Origin: Physcomitrium patens
Taxonomy: Eukaryota; Streptophyta; Bryopsida; Funariales; Funariaceae
DNA: 64,000 bases
Assembly (NCBI RefSeq): GCF_000002425.4
Contig: NC_037267.1
Location: 12,756,044 to 12,820,043 of the forward strand
Direction of reading: 5' to 3'
The position numbers and the translations under genes were made by a program. Shown here one piece after another: positions 1-13,410 of the stretch (the first letter of the stretch is position 1; the number at the start of each line of letters is the position of its first letter). The notes beneath the pieces were generated by a model, which was not told the origin of the DNA, made no database searches, and was given only the letters and a program-made list of their open reading frames with translations.

Positions 1-2303
1 TGTAGAAGATGCTTAAATATATAATATGTTCTTTACCCATAACATTGTTGTTTTTTCTTAGAATAAGTTTGATAAGGAGCTTTTTATAAACTATCTCTAT
101 GCAAATCTAAACAATTAATAAAATAATTGGAATTCGTTTTTGATATATGATGTCCTTGAATTTGTAATTGATACAAAAGCTTACAGATTTGATCAGTAAT
201 TATAGCCACAATATTCAGTATTAATACAAATAATTTATTGATTTTGTCTATATTTGGTTATTTTATTGATTAGTGAAAGGTGACATATCAACTACTAAGT
301 TTGATAATACCAATCTGAAATAGTATAATTAAAGTTCAAGCATCTTATTCAAGATTTCTTGATCAAATCCACTTATAGCAGGGTTTTACTTAACATAGCA
401 ATGATCTTGTTTTATCTTTAGGATATCCATATGATAATAATGGTTGTGAAAATCCTTATGTATCTTTTAAAATTTAAAATAAAAGTTTTACTGAGAACTG
501 AGAAAAAACTTTATAATCAGAGAGAGTAAAATTCCAAAGATAAACCAATGACCTTGACTTGCAAAGTATCAATGAATTAATAATTTTCTTTCATTTACTT
601 ACTCAAACGTTGTTATATGCAATAAAAATGAATTATTTTAAAATCTAATTTATTACCTTTATTATTATGATTTATTTTTTTTTATAAATTTAAATAAAAT
701 CGGTTTTAGAATAGAAGGTTGTTTTTTATATTACCTTAACACCTTAATTACATTAATTACATTGATTATCTAAAGTATTGTTATTTTTTAATACATTTAT
801 ATTTTTGTTTATCAAATAAAGTTATTATTTTGTACTTAAAGTGCAAAATTATTTAATTAGTTTTTTAGTCATATTAAAAAAAAAATAGATTCATACAAAT
901 TTTTAAAAATTATAAAAGAATTAAATTTTTATCATTTTAGTCTATTGATTTTTTTTAAAAAATAAAATAAATGTTATGTTTATTTTTTATATTTATAAAT
1001 TACATAGTTATTAAATATCAAAAGTTTAATCTTTTTAATTCTTCTTAAAGATTTATTTATTATTTATTTATTTTTTGTATATTGATTTATTCATCTTAAT
1101 TTTATGAAGTTCAAATTATGAAGGTCCAAGAATCATTAGATTTGAGAGAAGTTGGATAATATTGAAAATAAATTATATATCTAAATCTAGTTAATCTACT
1201 TCTGATTATTTCATAATTTTGTATTTCTTAATGTTTTAAGTTGATTAAGAATAATTTAAATTTAAATCGTTAAAATATTTATTATTGGTAATATTTATGT
1301 TATTAAGCATTTTATTCATCAATAGAACATATCAATGTTTTAGTTTCTAAAATTACTTTTACACAACTATTTCTATATTGTATTTTTATACATATAGGAA
1401 GTTTAAAAATTCAATAAAATTTAGAAGATAGAAAAAAATGTATTATTCTTTAAAATGAATTGTTAATGCTTAACAATATGATTCTTATTATAACTAAATG
1501 TTAAATGTTTAAGTGAAATAGTTTTGCTAATTAGCAATGTACCTTACTTTCCTTAATACTTTTTAAAAAATTATTAATAATTTCTACAAAATTATATAAA
1601 AAATTTATTTAAATAATTTGTAATTGAGATTGAAGAAAATAATTCCTTACTATAATACCTAAAACTATATCAAAATTAAATAACAGATTATTTTATTTAC
1701 CTATTTATTTTTAATCTAGATATATAATAAAAAAATAAAATAATGTTCTTTTGATTATATATATATATATGTATGAAAATTTTAAATTCAAAATGTACTT
1801 TTTGAAGTTTATGTAAAAATTGGAAAATTTACTTTTAAAAATAGTAAAAACTAATCAATATATTAATTTATACATACATAAATTAATGACTTCAAATCTT
1901 GCTTAGAAAAATTCTTGTAGAAAGTTTTCTATTCAAATAAATAGAAATAAGTTAACATCTTAAATAAATTTTGGATTTTTGGATTTTTATAATTTATATT
2001 AATTTATTTTATTTTTTAGTTACTGAATCTGTTGTTGAGTTAATTTGTAGTTAATTGGTGATTTTGTTTGAAAGTATACTTTTACTACTAATCTTTGATA
2101 TATATATTTTTTCAATCATATTTTTTCTTCTCACTTATTTAAATGTTTAGTTAATAAATTATTCTCTTATCATTGTATCTAGATTATTTAGAATTACAAA
2201 AGTTAATGAAGTGTATTTTTTCATAATCAATCAAAGATGCTTTTGAAGAGGCACAAAAATTAGTTACAATTTTTGCTTTGAAAAGGTTCGATCTACTTGA
2301 TCT

Positions 2304-2305
<2 letters not shown>

Positions 2306-2343
<38 letters not shown>
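2306..2343. repeat. (TA)n microsatellite
   Basis: About 19 uninterrupted TA dinucleotides in AT-rich non-coding DNA. Shorter TA runs occur near 1758 and 4735. Confidence 0.95.
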
Positions 2344-2349
<6 letters not shown>

Positions 2350-5137
2350 GTTCTTGAAGGTGTTTAAAGCCACACATTATTATATTTTGTGATATTTGTG
2401 AAGACTGCATTTGAAGAAGATTGTTTTTGAAAGTTCTAGCTTTACTTAGAGTTATCTATATAAATTTCTGATTCTCAATTTTTTTTTTGTCTTCACACTT
2501 CAGTACACATACTTAGAAGTATATTGAGATGTCTCAGAAAAAAAAAGAATATTAATAACACAGTCCAAAACCATTTTGGTTATGTTCTTAAAAGAGTAAT
2601 ACTGAATGTGCATCTAAAATGCATAGTCTAAATATTAATAAAAATATATCTACATAATTGGCTTGTAAAAAAAAAAGCTTATAATTATTTAAATATTAAT
2701 AAATAATAAAAAAACGTGTTATTAAAGACACAAGACATAGAACAAGTATCAAAAAATTTGGTATACAAATAACACATTTGTTACATTTGTCATAACCATC
2801 AACAAATACTATTTTTATTTAAAAATGTGCATGAATATTTTTTGTTAGTTAATTTATAATACATAGATTAATTTTATATCTATCTATAATTAATTAGAGA
2901 TTTAATATCAACTTAGATTCTTAAAACAGAAATTAAATTAAATTTGCAAAAAAAATTTTATGAACAAATAAATAGTTTGCAATGTGATATTTTTATTAAT
3001 ATATTTGTTATAAAATATATCTCTATACTTTGCGTTCTTTTCTCTTTCTTTTATTATCTACCATGAAGAAATACATAAAAAGATGATTTATCTAGTGGTA
3101 TTAAAAAAATTCAAGAAAATTTCTATAAAAGATTACATTATTGGAAGCAATGTCTAACTACTCAAGCATGCTTGTGATACACTTTGTTTATTTTTTTTGT
3201 TATGTTATATGACAATTAAAATTCTTTCATTGTCTTTGAATTTTTTTTTTTCTATAAAATTTTCTTTGTAAGCAAAACTATTGTATATTTGTAGATATAA
3301 TCAAATACATAATTTATTTTATTTTATTAAGTTTTATTTTAACATATACAAGCTCTATTTGTTGTAATGACTAAATCTTTGAAAAACATACTAACATTCA
3401 AAATCTTGAGTTCTTATCAATGAAATAGATTTTAAAGCATCTTATTGTATATTATTCATATCTTTGTTTTAAATGGTTCTAATTTCTCCATCTAAATTAT
3501 AAATTAATAATTTTTTATAATTGATTTTAATATTTTATTCAATGATGATTTTTTTTAAATCTTATAATATTATTTTCTATATATATATATATAAGAATCA
3601 AAAGAATTATTTTTTATATTTTAATTTTTTTTGTATTTATATATTTTATTAGATATTTTTCTAAATGGCTCTATAATATTTATTTAAGTCTTTTAAAGCT
3701 TTTTTTTAGTATGTTATCTTTTAAATCTATGATTCTTTTTAAAAGCCATGGTATTTATTTATATCCAAATTTTTTATAAAAAATATTTTAAAATAATATC
3801 TTTATGTAGTCAAATAATTTTAATTATTTCTATAATTAGTATTTTTTCTCTTTTTTAAAATAAATCTCTATAGATACTATCTCTTTATGCATATAGCAAA
3901 TTTCTTAAATATTAATGTTGTTAAATTCTATATATGTTGTATTTGTGTCACTTCCAAAATCTATGTGTAAATATTCTTTTAAAGTTAAAAGAGTACATAT
4001 GTAATACTTTGATAAAGTACTAAAATTGATTTTAGTTTTTTATACATTAATTATAATTATTTAATGCCAAATCATGTATTTTAACATGATTTCTTTTTTT
4101 TTTCTCTTAGTGTGATTTATAATTCTTGCCATTTAAATGTATAGTTAGAATCTAAAATACTTCTTTATTGATGCTAATTTCTTATATTTATATGCAAATT
4201 AGATAAGTTTTTGTCTAAACTTGGCCAAGTATTAGATCATTAGAGCTTACATAGATTAACACCATGAATTAAAATTAAAATTGAGACTATATTAAAATCC
4301 ATAAAAAATATTTAAAGCAAAACAACTTATCTTCTTAATAATATTAAATATTCTTACAATCTTCACAAATCTTTCTATTGTTGGTTTTAGATACTAAAAA
4401 ATCTCAAGTTGTTTATCTTGAATATGTTTAGAACCATGTATGACTCATCTCAAGACTTTTGATTGTTATCTCACTTAGTAAAGATTAGTATTTTGTGCAA
4501 GTTTAGAAACTAAAATCTTATGATCAAATAAACCAAGAGAAGAAAGAAGAAATAGTGAAGAGCTTTAGATTTTTTGTAGTAGTTCTATTTGGACTTGAAG
4601 GTTTTTTGCATCAATTCTATTAGGAGGCAGACATATTATATGTTTGAGCCAAGCAAGTCTAAATAGAAAATAATCAACTATTGGTAGCCACTTCATAGGC
4701 CACAACTTTTGTATTTTCAATTATAGGCATTCATATATATATATATAAATAATACAAATATATTTGTCATTTAATATTAAAAATTTTGGTTTTTTCAACG
4801 TCCACATAGTTTTCTATCTTAATTTCTTTAGACGTAGAAAAATTAAGATTTATCTTTTTTCTCTCATACTTCCAATAAAAATTGGCACCACAATCAAGTT
4901 GTTGTATGTTGATGCTCTCATTATTTTTCAAGATTTTTTTTTTTTTTTTTTTTTTACATAATTAATGAATCATCAAGTTATATATCAAATTCAAAAATTA
5001 TATTCAATCTTATTTAGGAGCTTACACTAGAAACTTGGCTTCCAAAGTTTTTACTTTTATTAATATCAAAGAAAGACGAAAAAAAAAATACAACTAAAAA
5101 AAAGTCAAATAAAGATTTTTTTAGTTCTTTATTTAGA

Positions 5138-5199
5138 TTCTAGCAGAAAGAGAGAGAAAGAAAGAAAAAGAGAGAGAAAAAAAGAAAAAGAGAGAGAAA
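5138..5199. repeat. Polypurine (GA/GAAA) tract
   Basis: An almost pure A/G stretch of GAGAGAAA-type repeats. The apparent Leu/Phe/Ser-rich frame on the complementary strand (5140-5325) is a by-product of this tract. Confidence 0.85.
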
Positions 5200-8100
5200 T
5201 TCATTGTATGTATATAATATTATTGGAGCTCTATCATAGATAGAAATATTGAATTTTTTTCTAAAACCATGACAAAGAATATTGATACTTAGAAAAGAAG
5301 CTAGAGAATTTAAAAAAAAAATCAAAGATTAGGCACATCTTATTGTTCTCTAAGATTATTATATAGCAAGCTCAATGATTACATACAACATCCAAGGATC
5401 AAACTACATTGCATGGATTGCAAAAAAATGAAAAGAATATTATTAAAAAATCAACTACAATTTTTGATATTTCAAGGGTGTATGAAATTATTATTGAAGA
5501 TTATACTCACTTTAATCTTAGGAGGTAGTAGGTGGTTGGTAGTATAGAGAAAGCTTTGTATGAACAATTTGTTGATAGTGAGCAATACTCAATTATAGAG
5601 GATTCTTGTAGTCTTTGATCAATGAAATTCCATATAAACTTTTGAAAAATGGTTATCTTATTCAAAACACTTATAATGCTAGGAATAGAATAGAAAATAA
5701 ATTACAAGTTGCAAAAAGTGTAGTTGCATATACAATCATAAGTGTTTTATCATCTATCTCTATATTCTTATCATGATTCTTTTGATGCATTACTAGAAAT
5801 TGACTTTTGACATTCTAACAATCTTGCAATAATTGTTGCACAAAAATTGCTTAAGATTTATTTTCCTCGAACACCAATTTTTGTTGAATTGATATTATAA
5901 AGATTAAGAACCAAATAAAGAGAATTACATAAAGTGTGTAGTTTGACAATGCCATATTATATTTGAAAATTTTGAATCATTAAATACATTATATGGATTA
6001 GGTTATAATAGTACCTTTTGCCTAAAAAATAATTAAAATTTGCTTTGTTTAAAATCCTACAATTTAATATTGACATGTTATACTTTTGTCTCTTAAATTT
6101 GTTTTTGACTTTCTTCCCTGAAGATAAAAGATTTATGATAAACTAGTCAAGACAACTCCAAATAAATCATGTCTTATGTATTGCTTAGAAAGCAAAATTA
6201 CTTATAGAATCCAACCATGGCTTCTATTGTAATTTTGTAGTAAGTTAAATCTTAAATTTTTAAACTTTACATGTATTTTTTAAGGCTCTAAATCACCATA
6301 ATTTAATTGATAACTTTTCTAAAGTTTTTTTCAACTTTTGACATTTTTTATCACATTAGTGCTTAGATTTAAGCAATGAAGCTCAATTTTAGACTTAAGA
6401 ATTCATTCTTAAAGTAATTCACTAAATAATGCAGAGATTTTTTTATCAAAACTTGGTCTTTAAGAATTTGATGATAATAAATCTGAGTTGTCTTTGTGGG
6501 CAATGATCCATTTGCATCTTTAGCATCATTAAGTTGCAAAAATAAAGCTATAAATATTCATTCTCTTTTGAGAGCACATTGAAGGTATATACTCTTCTTT
6601 GAAGACTATACATCCTTTGTTGTCAGTTTATTTATCACCATCAATAATCAATTTACTAATTTAATCAAATTCTTTTTCCACTTTGGATGTTTTGTAATCC
6701 TTTGTTTTTATGTAAAATGGACTTCTATTTGACCAGCTTGCATACTTTGTGGAGCTCCTAAATTGGACTTTTATATATTGCAAATTGTTAATAAATGTCA
6801 ATGCTTAAATTGTCAAGATGTGTTGATTAAAAATAAAACCTCAGTAGTTGGGGCTTTTGTAATCTTTACAATGATTAAATCTTATTCATAGACTTAATTT
6901 TTGAATCAAGTTTCTTTTGAAGTTAAAAAATGAATAATTAAAAAATTATACATAATTACAAAGTTGAATGGATTTAATTCAAAAGTTGAAAGTTGCTTAA
7001 CAATGCAAAGAATTGATATGTAATTATTGTTGATTTTTCAATCATTGAGTATGTTTTGAACCAATTCAACCTTTAGCTTCTAAAATTTTGGAATTGTTAG
7101 TCAAATGGTTGGGATTATTTTTATCCAAATCTCATGTTGAGCTTGTCCATGGCTAATGAGGATTGATAATTTGAAGTGCCATGTAACCAATCTGTGTTGA
7201 TTTCAGAAAATCTTTGCATCTTTATTATCTTTGCTATGATAGAATTCTAGAGGTTGTAGAAGTATAATGTTTTAGATTCTTAAGTTGATATCTAACCTAT
7301 TTTAGCATTAAAAACAACATAGATATATGGAAGCACTTCACAACTTAAGAACTCTCTTCATTGAAAGAATGTATTGTTGTACAAATACATCTTTTTATCA
7401 ACAATTTAGCCACCTAATGTATTAGAGCATCATTAATTGCCAACATTGAATGGATGTGAGGTAGGAAGTTTGAGCACATTTTAGAGATTTTCCATCTATT
7501 TTTGGAATTAAAATAAACAGTGATAGTAGATACATTACAATAATAAAGTGTTTACAAAAAAAAACTATTGTATTGCTGCTCACATATTGTATATCTTGCT
7601 TGGATCCCACATTTGGCATAAGAGCCATTAATCAATTCTTTTGTGATTTGATAAAATCAAAGAGGCATTTTTAAATGCCAATAGTTTGAAGTATTTGCCA
7701 ATATAAACTTTAGTATAATAACCTTCAATATTGACTATCATTTGTGAAGATCATTGTAAAAGAGGCATGTAATTGGCATATATATTATGTTGTTTTAATT
7801 TTCAATTAGACATTCTAGAAGGTGATGAAATTCTTCATAATTTTTTTCTAAGTACTTTATTAGTTGTATTTGGGCCTCAAGGGAAGTGGACAGCATAAGC
7901 TCTTTTGCCTAGAGCAATCCCAAGTTGCCACAAAATATTGGCAGTTCTACCTTGTTTAATATGCAATATTCATTTGAAGTTGTCATATGTCCTGGCATGC
8001 CAAAAAAATCATCTTTAGATAGCTCCTTGCAAGAATCATTGGTATTGTATAAGACATTCAATTAAGATTCAAAAAATAATAATGGTAGGCTGATGATTCA

Positions 8101-8317
8101 AGACTCTATACTTTCCTCTACCATTACAAGAATCTTCACAAGTGCATCTACAAATTCTTTGAATTTTGACACCCAATCTTATGACAATCTATTTTCTATC
8201 AATTTTGATGTTGGTGGTAGTCACAATTATGCCATCATTTATTACTTGACTATCAATTTAGGCAATTCAAATGACATGAATGGTTAGAATGAATTAACCA
8301 TCGACCTATATATACAT

Positions 8318-9140
8318 TGTTGTATAATGTGAATTCTAGCTTGAGAATATACCAAGCACTTAGCTGTGTAAGGTAAATAGAAAAAATATAATAATAAGAT
8401 TTTAACAAGTTTTATAGAATCTTGAATAAATTCTAAGTAAATCTTAACAAACTTAATCAAACCTTAACAAATCCAAAAGAAATTCAAAAAAAATTATTAA
8501 AAAAATATAAAAAAGTCATAAATTAATCTTAAAAAAAAATCCTAAAAAAATCCTATTTAGATCCTAATGAAATCTTAAATAAATCTTAAATAAATCCTAA
8601 TCAATTTCTATAGTCATTTTAAAATAAATAATTATTAATTAAATCATAAATCTCAACTAAAATTTCATTCAAATATTTATTTATAAGTAAATAATAATTA
8701 CACAAAATTTGAAGAAAGTTTAATTGACCAATTGAGAGAAAAATATCCTAAAACTCTTAGATGTTAGTGGCTGTCCTTCTCCAATTAGGATATTGATCTT
8801 TCAACAATAATTACTCCTTTATAAATTATTCAATTACTTTTCAAATTAGATAATGTATAGATAATTAAGTTTAAATTGCTCTCACCAAATTTTTCTTCAA
8901 TCAAACTAGTAAATTTTTCAAGATTGTAGAAATTCTCATTAATCCTAAATTTTTAATATCCAACATCTTAATTCTATAAAACTTTCATATCTTTCAACTT
9001 AACTATTACATTGACATTAAATTTGTGGAATACATTCAAGACAAATATAATAATAATTTCATAAAATTTTACTTATATATTTACTATGGTACCGAAAACA
9101 ATCTTTAAACTTGTAAAGTTCTTTCTATTTTTCAAAATCT
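8318..9140 (+). mobile_element. Truncated LTR of the TGTCGT...ACGACA family
   Basis: It starts TGTTGTATAATGTG and then has a short block ending in a CTTAGCTGTGTAAGGTAAA-like motif. The same start and block open the LTRs at 24049, 26294, 59678 and 60325. Similarity to the 26294 copy continues in patches, for example around 8905 and 9045, to about 9140. The family's typical 3' end (GTGTTACAACACGACA-like) is missing. The viral island starts about 150 bp further on, so this LTR was probably cut when the island arrived or by a later deletion. Confidence 0.6.
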
Positions 9141-9280
9141 GAAATAGTATGAATGACAAGGTGTCTATTTTTTGACTATCCATATTACATAAAGTAGATA
9201 AGATCAAAAGAATATAAATAGATTATGGTCATAAACTCAAATTATTATCTTATATTGTTCTAAATATTTGAAAAAATTGC

Positions 9281-11350
9281 CTATGGTGCACTTAAGTCTA
9301 GCACTTTTAGTGTCAGACCATCTTTTACTTTCTGACCAATTAATACAATGCCGTCGTTGTCACGTAAGATGTCTCCATCTGGAATGTATACAAGAGTCTC
9401 GTTCATAAACTTGTTTTCTATAATCTCAACAACTTCGTATTTAATGCTTGAGAATAGCCCTCTATCTATTGATGACTTGTTAAACAACAAAGAATCCTCT
9501 TGGTTATATCCAGAGTATGACAATACAGCAATTACAACATTTACTCCATTGTATTCCTTTATTGTGTTTGATATGGTTGTCGCACATATAGGCTTTTGAG
9601 CGTATGTTAATATCTTTGAGTCTGATACCATGCTTATCATTATATGGAGAGCGAGAGGCATTGCTTGCTTGTTCATAGCTGATTGGAATACTATTCTTGA
9701 TGATTGGTTGAAGTTAGCATAGGGAGTCATAGATGCTGACAATCCAAACATGAACGATGGATGTATCTCAACATGTGTATGTTGATTGCAGATACTATCA
9801 TGTGTTGTAGCAATAAAGCATTGCATCTGTTCTGTTGCATCTATCATCTCCAACGTGTTAGCTTTATATATATTATCAACTGTGGTGTTGCTACAGACTG
9901 GTGCACTCCCATTAGTACATATCAACAGAGGTCTACTGTATCTACCTCTAGTTGTCTGAATATGTATTTCTTTATCTGATGAGTAGTATGCGGATACGAA
10001 CATAAATGCTTCTCCCTTTCTTTTGTACACCTTTATGCTTCTAAGTACGTTGTCCTTTGATGTCCTTGTAACAAACAGTCCATTGATAAACAGAGCATCA
10101 TTCCCTTGTGGCAATACACCAAGATGGTTTAAGACATCATCTGAATCAACGTAAGGTGTTATTGTACACGTCGATGATAAGTACTTAACAGCACCTACAT
10201 CAGGGCCCTCTGGTGTTTCACAAGGACATATATATCCAAGCTGAGTTGGATGTATTTGTCTCATTATAGCACTTGCTCTTTCTTTGGGGCTAATCTCAAC
10301 TCTCCTAACATGAGACAATGAATCAAGAGTTGACTTTGATGATAAGACTTGAGATATAGTTCTTTTGTTATCACCTTGGGTATAGCCTTCCCATATGCCT
10401 GTCTTAAAGTTGCTTTGGATATCCTTTGATATTCGATTTAGTGCGCTTACTATCACTGCTTTCTGCTTACTGTTGCTTCTTATCTTTTGCTGATTCAGCT
10501 TGTTGATCCTCTTCTCTATGCACCTCCGTACAATGTCCGCTGGTGTATGCACACATTTAAAGCTCAAGCAGTCCCTATCATCTTCTTGTCTGAGTGATAG
10601 TATAGTTTCTATAAACCTGCATATCATCAACGATAGCATCTTCACCTTCTTGTCATCATCAAGAGTTGCTAAGATTCTTTCTGTTGAACATGTGGGGTTA
10701 CTATCAAGCGTAGTAGCATCCAGTTGTGATTCTAAAAGAAGTCTTGATACTTCCTTTGGATGATTGGTCCATGATAATATCTCTCGTTTTGCACTAGCAA
10801 TGGTCTTTCGAAGGACTTTCATTACAGCAAAGATGTTCACAAGGTTGTTATGTGATAGAGAAACCTTTAATACTCCATTGACCATATAGATTTCGCAATG
10901 ACATTTTGATAGTTGTAGCTCACACTTTTCTTTTCGTGCTAGATACCTGAAGGTATAGTTTCTTTCTTGACACATAAGGACATTCTTTCTTCCTTCTATA
11001 ACAAACGATCCTCTTATAGCTGATGCTTCCTCTAAAGGTTTATAGCAGCAACCAATAGGAATAGGGATGGTGAGTACTACTCTATCATCTGCTATGATGC
11101 TACATTCGTACGTACTTAAAGTATTGATACACTCTTGATACGTCTTCTGATTGGAAGAGACATACACATTGTTGAAGATCTTGTTATTATCAACTGTTAT
11201 GTTCTTGATTAGATTTACAATGTAGAGCATCATAATGTCATACAGCTTAGCAATACCACTGTCCATTCCAATGCTTTCTATAAACCTTGAGAGATCCATT
11301 TCTTGTGCCTCGTATGTACCAGGTATGAACATAACTACGAGCGCGAGCAT
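9281..11350 (-). pseudogene. RPB2: DNA-directed RNA polymerase subunit 2 (RPB2/beta-like), C-terminally truncated viral copy
   Basis: This is the second-largest subunit of a multisubunit RNA polymerase, forming one side of the catalytic cleft. The 689-residue open frame shows family landmarks in order: an external region with IPIPIGCCYKPLEE and RGSFVIEGRKN near residues 95-120; the fork region CPCETPEGPDVGAVKYLS in the middle; PYANFNQSSRIVFQSAMNKQ; and GYNQEDSLLFNKSSIDRGLF near residue 610. The rest of the subunit (hybrid-binding part with the GxKF/HGQKG region, and the C-terminal zinc-binding clamp) is missing. The usual size is about 1100-1200 residues. The last eleven or so codons come from the 33-bp junction repeat, so this is a break and not a natural end. 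No internal stop is present. The start at 11350 faces RPB1 across 88 bp; Met-7 is an alternative start. Confidence 0.93.
9287..9319 (+). repeat. 33-bp direct repeat, left edge of viral island
   Basis: It starts TGCACTTAAG, ends GTGTCAGACC, and is identical over 33 bases to 21396-21428. Here it replaces the expected continuation of RPB2: homology to the polymerase subunit stops at the base where the repeat begins (9320 going leftwards), and the final codons of the open frame are read from the repeat. Confidence 0.95.
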
Positions 11351-11438
11351 CTCACATAACTATCTTCAGTTATGTATGTATAACTTCCTTTTTGATTTTT
11401 TATACAGTGCGTGCTAGTAAGTATTTACCAACATCACA
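11351..11438. promoter_or_regulatory. Divergent promoter region between viral RPB2 and RPB1
   Basis: These 88 bp separate the start codons of two head-to-head polymerase subunit genes, so both promoters must lie here or within the genes. It holds TATGTATGTATAAC and a T-rich stretch followed by TATACAG close to the RPB1 start. I do not recognise a published NCLDV early or late motif. The role is inferred from position. Confidence 0.45.
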
Positions 11439-13394
11439 ATGGCTAGCCAGCTTGAGACTATATCCTTCTCGTTCTACTCTACGGAGGAGATCACTCAAAT
11501 ATCTTCAATACGAATTAGTAATAAAGATAATATAGGTTCCCCTGCTCTAGGAACAGGAGCTTTGATATACTGTTCTATATGTTCTGATCCAAAATGTTGT
11601 CCAGGACATATAGGATTTATACAACTCAAAGAACCAATATTTAATCCATTATGTTTAAAAGAAATAATAAAAGTCGCAGAGATGATATGTCCTAGGTGTA
11701 GATCATTTAACTCTATAGGAAAGGTCAAGGGGAAGAAAGTATGTTCTAGTTGTAACGACCATGCAAGAGTGTATACGTTTGATTTAAAGAGGATGTATCT
11801 TGTTGATAAGAACGAACCAAGCTATACTATATCAGCAGCTGTTCTGAAAAATATGTTTAGTACTTTATCAAATAATCAAATAAGATTTATGGGCTATGAC
11901 CTATCGAGTCCTAAAGATTTCATAATGAATCATATACCTATTGTTTCCAATTGCATCAGACTCTCTTCAGGACCTGAAGACAGCCTCGCAAGGCTGTACA
12001 GTTCAATACTAAGAAACAATGGCAATGCATCTGTTGTATACAAAGACTACTATACAATAATAAGAAAGGATTCATTCGAAAACAATGAAGGATCTCTAAT
12101 AAATAGAATATCTGGAAAGCAAGGTACATTTAGAAGATACATTCTTGGTAAGAGAAACAAGTATTGTGCAAGAGCTGTGATAACTCCTGATCCTAATATA
12201 GATGTTGATGAAGTAGGTATTCCTTTGTCCTTTTGTAGTAATCTTAAAGTACAGAAGGATGGAGATTACGTACTACTCAATAGACAACCCTCCCTTCAAA
12301 GGATGTCCCTTATGGCCTTTAGAGCAAGGATGATGCCTGATTCTTGTACCATAAGAATCAATCCATCTGTCTGTCCAGCATTCAATGCAGACTTTGATGG
12401 AGATGAGATGAACATATTCTGTGCATCGTCATATCCATCTAAAGTAGAGTGTGATGTACTCCTTGCTGTTGAAAAGTGCATCTTATCACCTCAGAATTCG
12501 ATGCCTACCGTATATGCAATACAGGATACAGTTATAGGAGCGTTTATGATGTACAAGATGAATAAGCTATTAAAGCGATCAATGCTGCATGACTATATCA
12601 TGGTGTCTCACGTTCATCTTGATATTACTAACATACGTACTTCAAGAGATATTATACTTATGCTTATCAAGTTAGTAAGCAATGATAGTAATCTAGTAAT
12701 CAAATCGCTCACATCTAGTACAATAAGAAATATAATAAAGAGCATATTCATAAGCAAAGGTGGACGTGATACTTTAATGTTTCTAGGATCACTACAGAAG
12801 ATTGTTGATCGTTGGCTTCTCGAGGAAGGATTAAGCGTAGGATATGATGATTGTGTAAACAAGGTTAGCCCTATTGCTATAGAGGATGTAGATGTAGATG
12901 ATAAGAATGTGGATGTTGTTCTTAATAATATTAGAAATATAAGCCAACGATTAGTAGTAGAATCTGTCGATAAAAATAATCCACTTTTCACAATGATAGA
13001 AAGTGGATCTAAAGGAAGCTTTGTTAATCTGGGACAGATATCTTCATTAGTAGGTCAACAATGGATAAGAGAAAAAAGACCAGCAAGGGTATTACTAGGT
13101 GATAGAGCTTTAGCATGGTGCAGTCCATACGATAGTTCATTACAAGGACAAGGATTTATTAATAGTTCATATTCATAAGGACTTAATCCTATCGAGTACT
13201 TCTTCCATTGTCAAGGAGGTAGAGAAGGGTTAGTTAATACTGGTGTGAATACTTCTGATGCTGGATATATACAAAGACGTATATCAAAGTCAATGTAAGA
13301 TGTAACAACACAGTACGATGGTACTGTGAGAGATGGCACAGACATTGTACAGTTCTGCTATGGGAGAGACAACTCAGACAATAGTAAGATATAA
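11439..13394 (+). pseudogene. RPB1: DNA-directed RNA polymerase largest subunit, N-terminal part (RPB1/A'-like), two in-frame stops
   Basis: This is the largest RNA polymerase subunit and carries the catalytic magnesium loop. From the ATG at 11439: clamp zinc-binding cysteines (CSICSDPKCCPGHIG near residue 45, CPRC...CSSC near 85-105); the switch/rudder region; LLNRQPSLQRMS; and the catalytic NADFDGDEMN at residues 316-325 with all three aspartates. SGSKGSFVNLGQISSLVGQQ precedes the bridge-helix region. TAA interrupts at 13176-13178 (codon 580) and 13296-13298 (codon 620), but homology continues in the same frame through [17 protein letters not shown] and IVQFCYG to a third TAA at 13392-13394. 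That final stop lies in a symmetric hairpin shared with the convergent TFIIS-like gene. The trigger loop and C-terminal regions are absent from the window, so the gene either was split or lost its second half. Confidence 0.92.
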
Positions 13395-13410
13395 AAAAAG
13401 GTTTTTATAT
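13389..13410. terminator. Bidirectional AT-rich hairpin between convergent RPB1 and TFIIS-like genes
   Basis: A perfect inverted repeat: 9-bp arms (ATATAAAAA at 13389-13397, TTTTTATAT at 13402-13410) with a 4-base loop AAGG. Each arm contains the TAA stop codon of one of the two convergent genes (13392-13394 for RPB1; 13405-13407 for TFIIS on the other strand). It resembles the hairpins that mark mRNA 3' ends in Mimivirus. The termination role is inferred. Confidence 0.6.

Larger units (their letters stand above)
1..8317. other. AT-rich DNA without a recognisable gene
   Basis: Very AT-rich sequence with long A and T runs and TA microsatellites. The open frames here are short (about 60-85 codons), low in complexity (Phe/Lys/Ile runs) and show no domain I recognise. 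Parts of 5400-8300 are slightly less AT-rich and could be decayed transposon sequence, but I found no reverse transcriptase, integrase or transposase motif on either strand. I see no RNA gene. Confidence 0.7.

Noticed and set aside
4764-5325. Short open frames rich in Phe, Leu and Ser
   Set aside because: They come from T runs and the GA-rich tract; no coding signature.
7422-8287. Two 64-68-codon frames as possible small genes
   Set aside because: No homology recognised, no supporting signals, AT-rich surroundings with similar chance frames.
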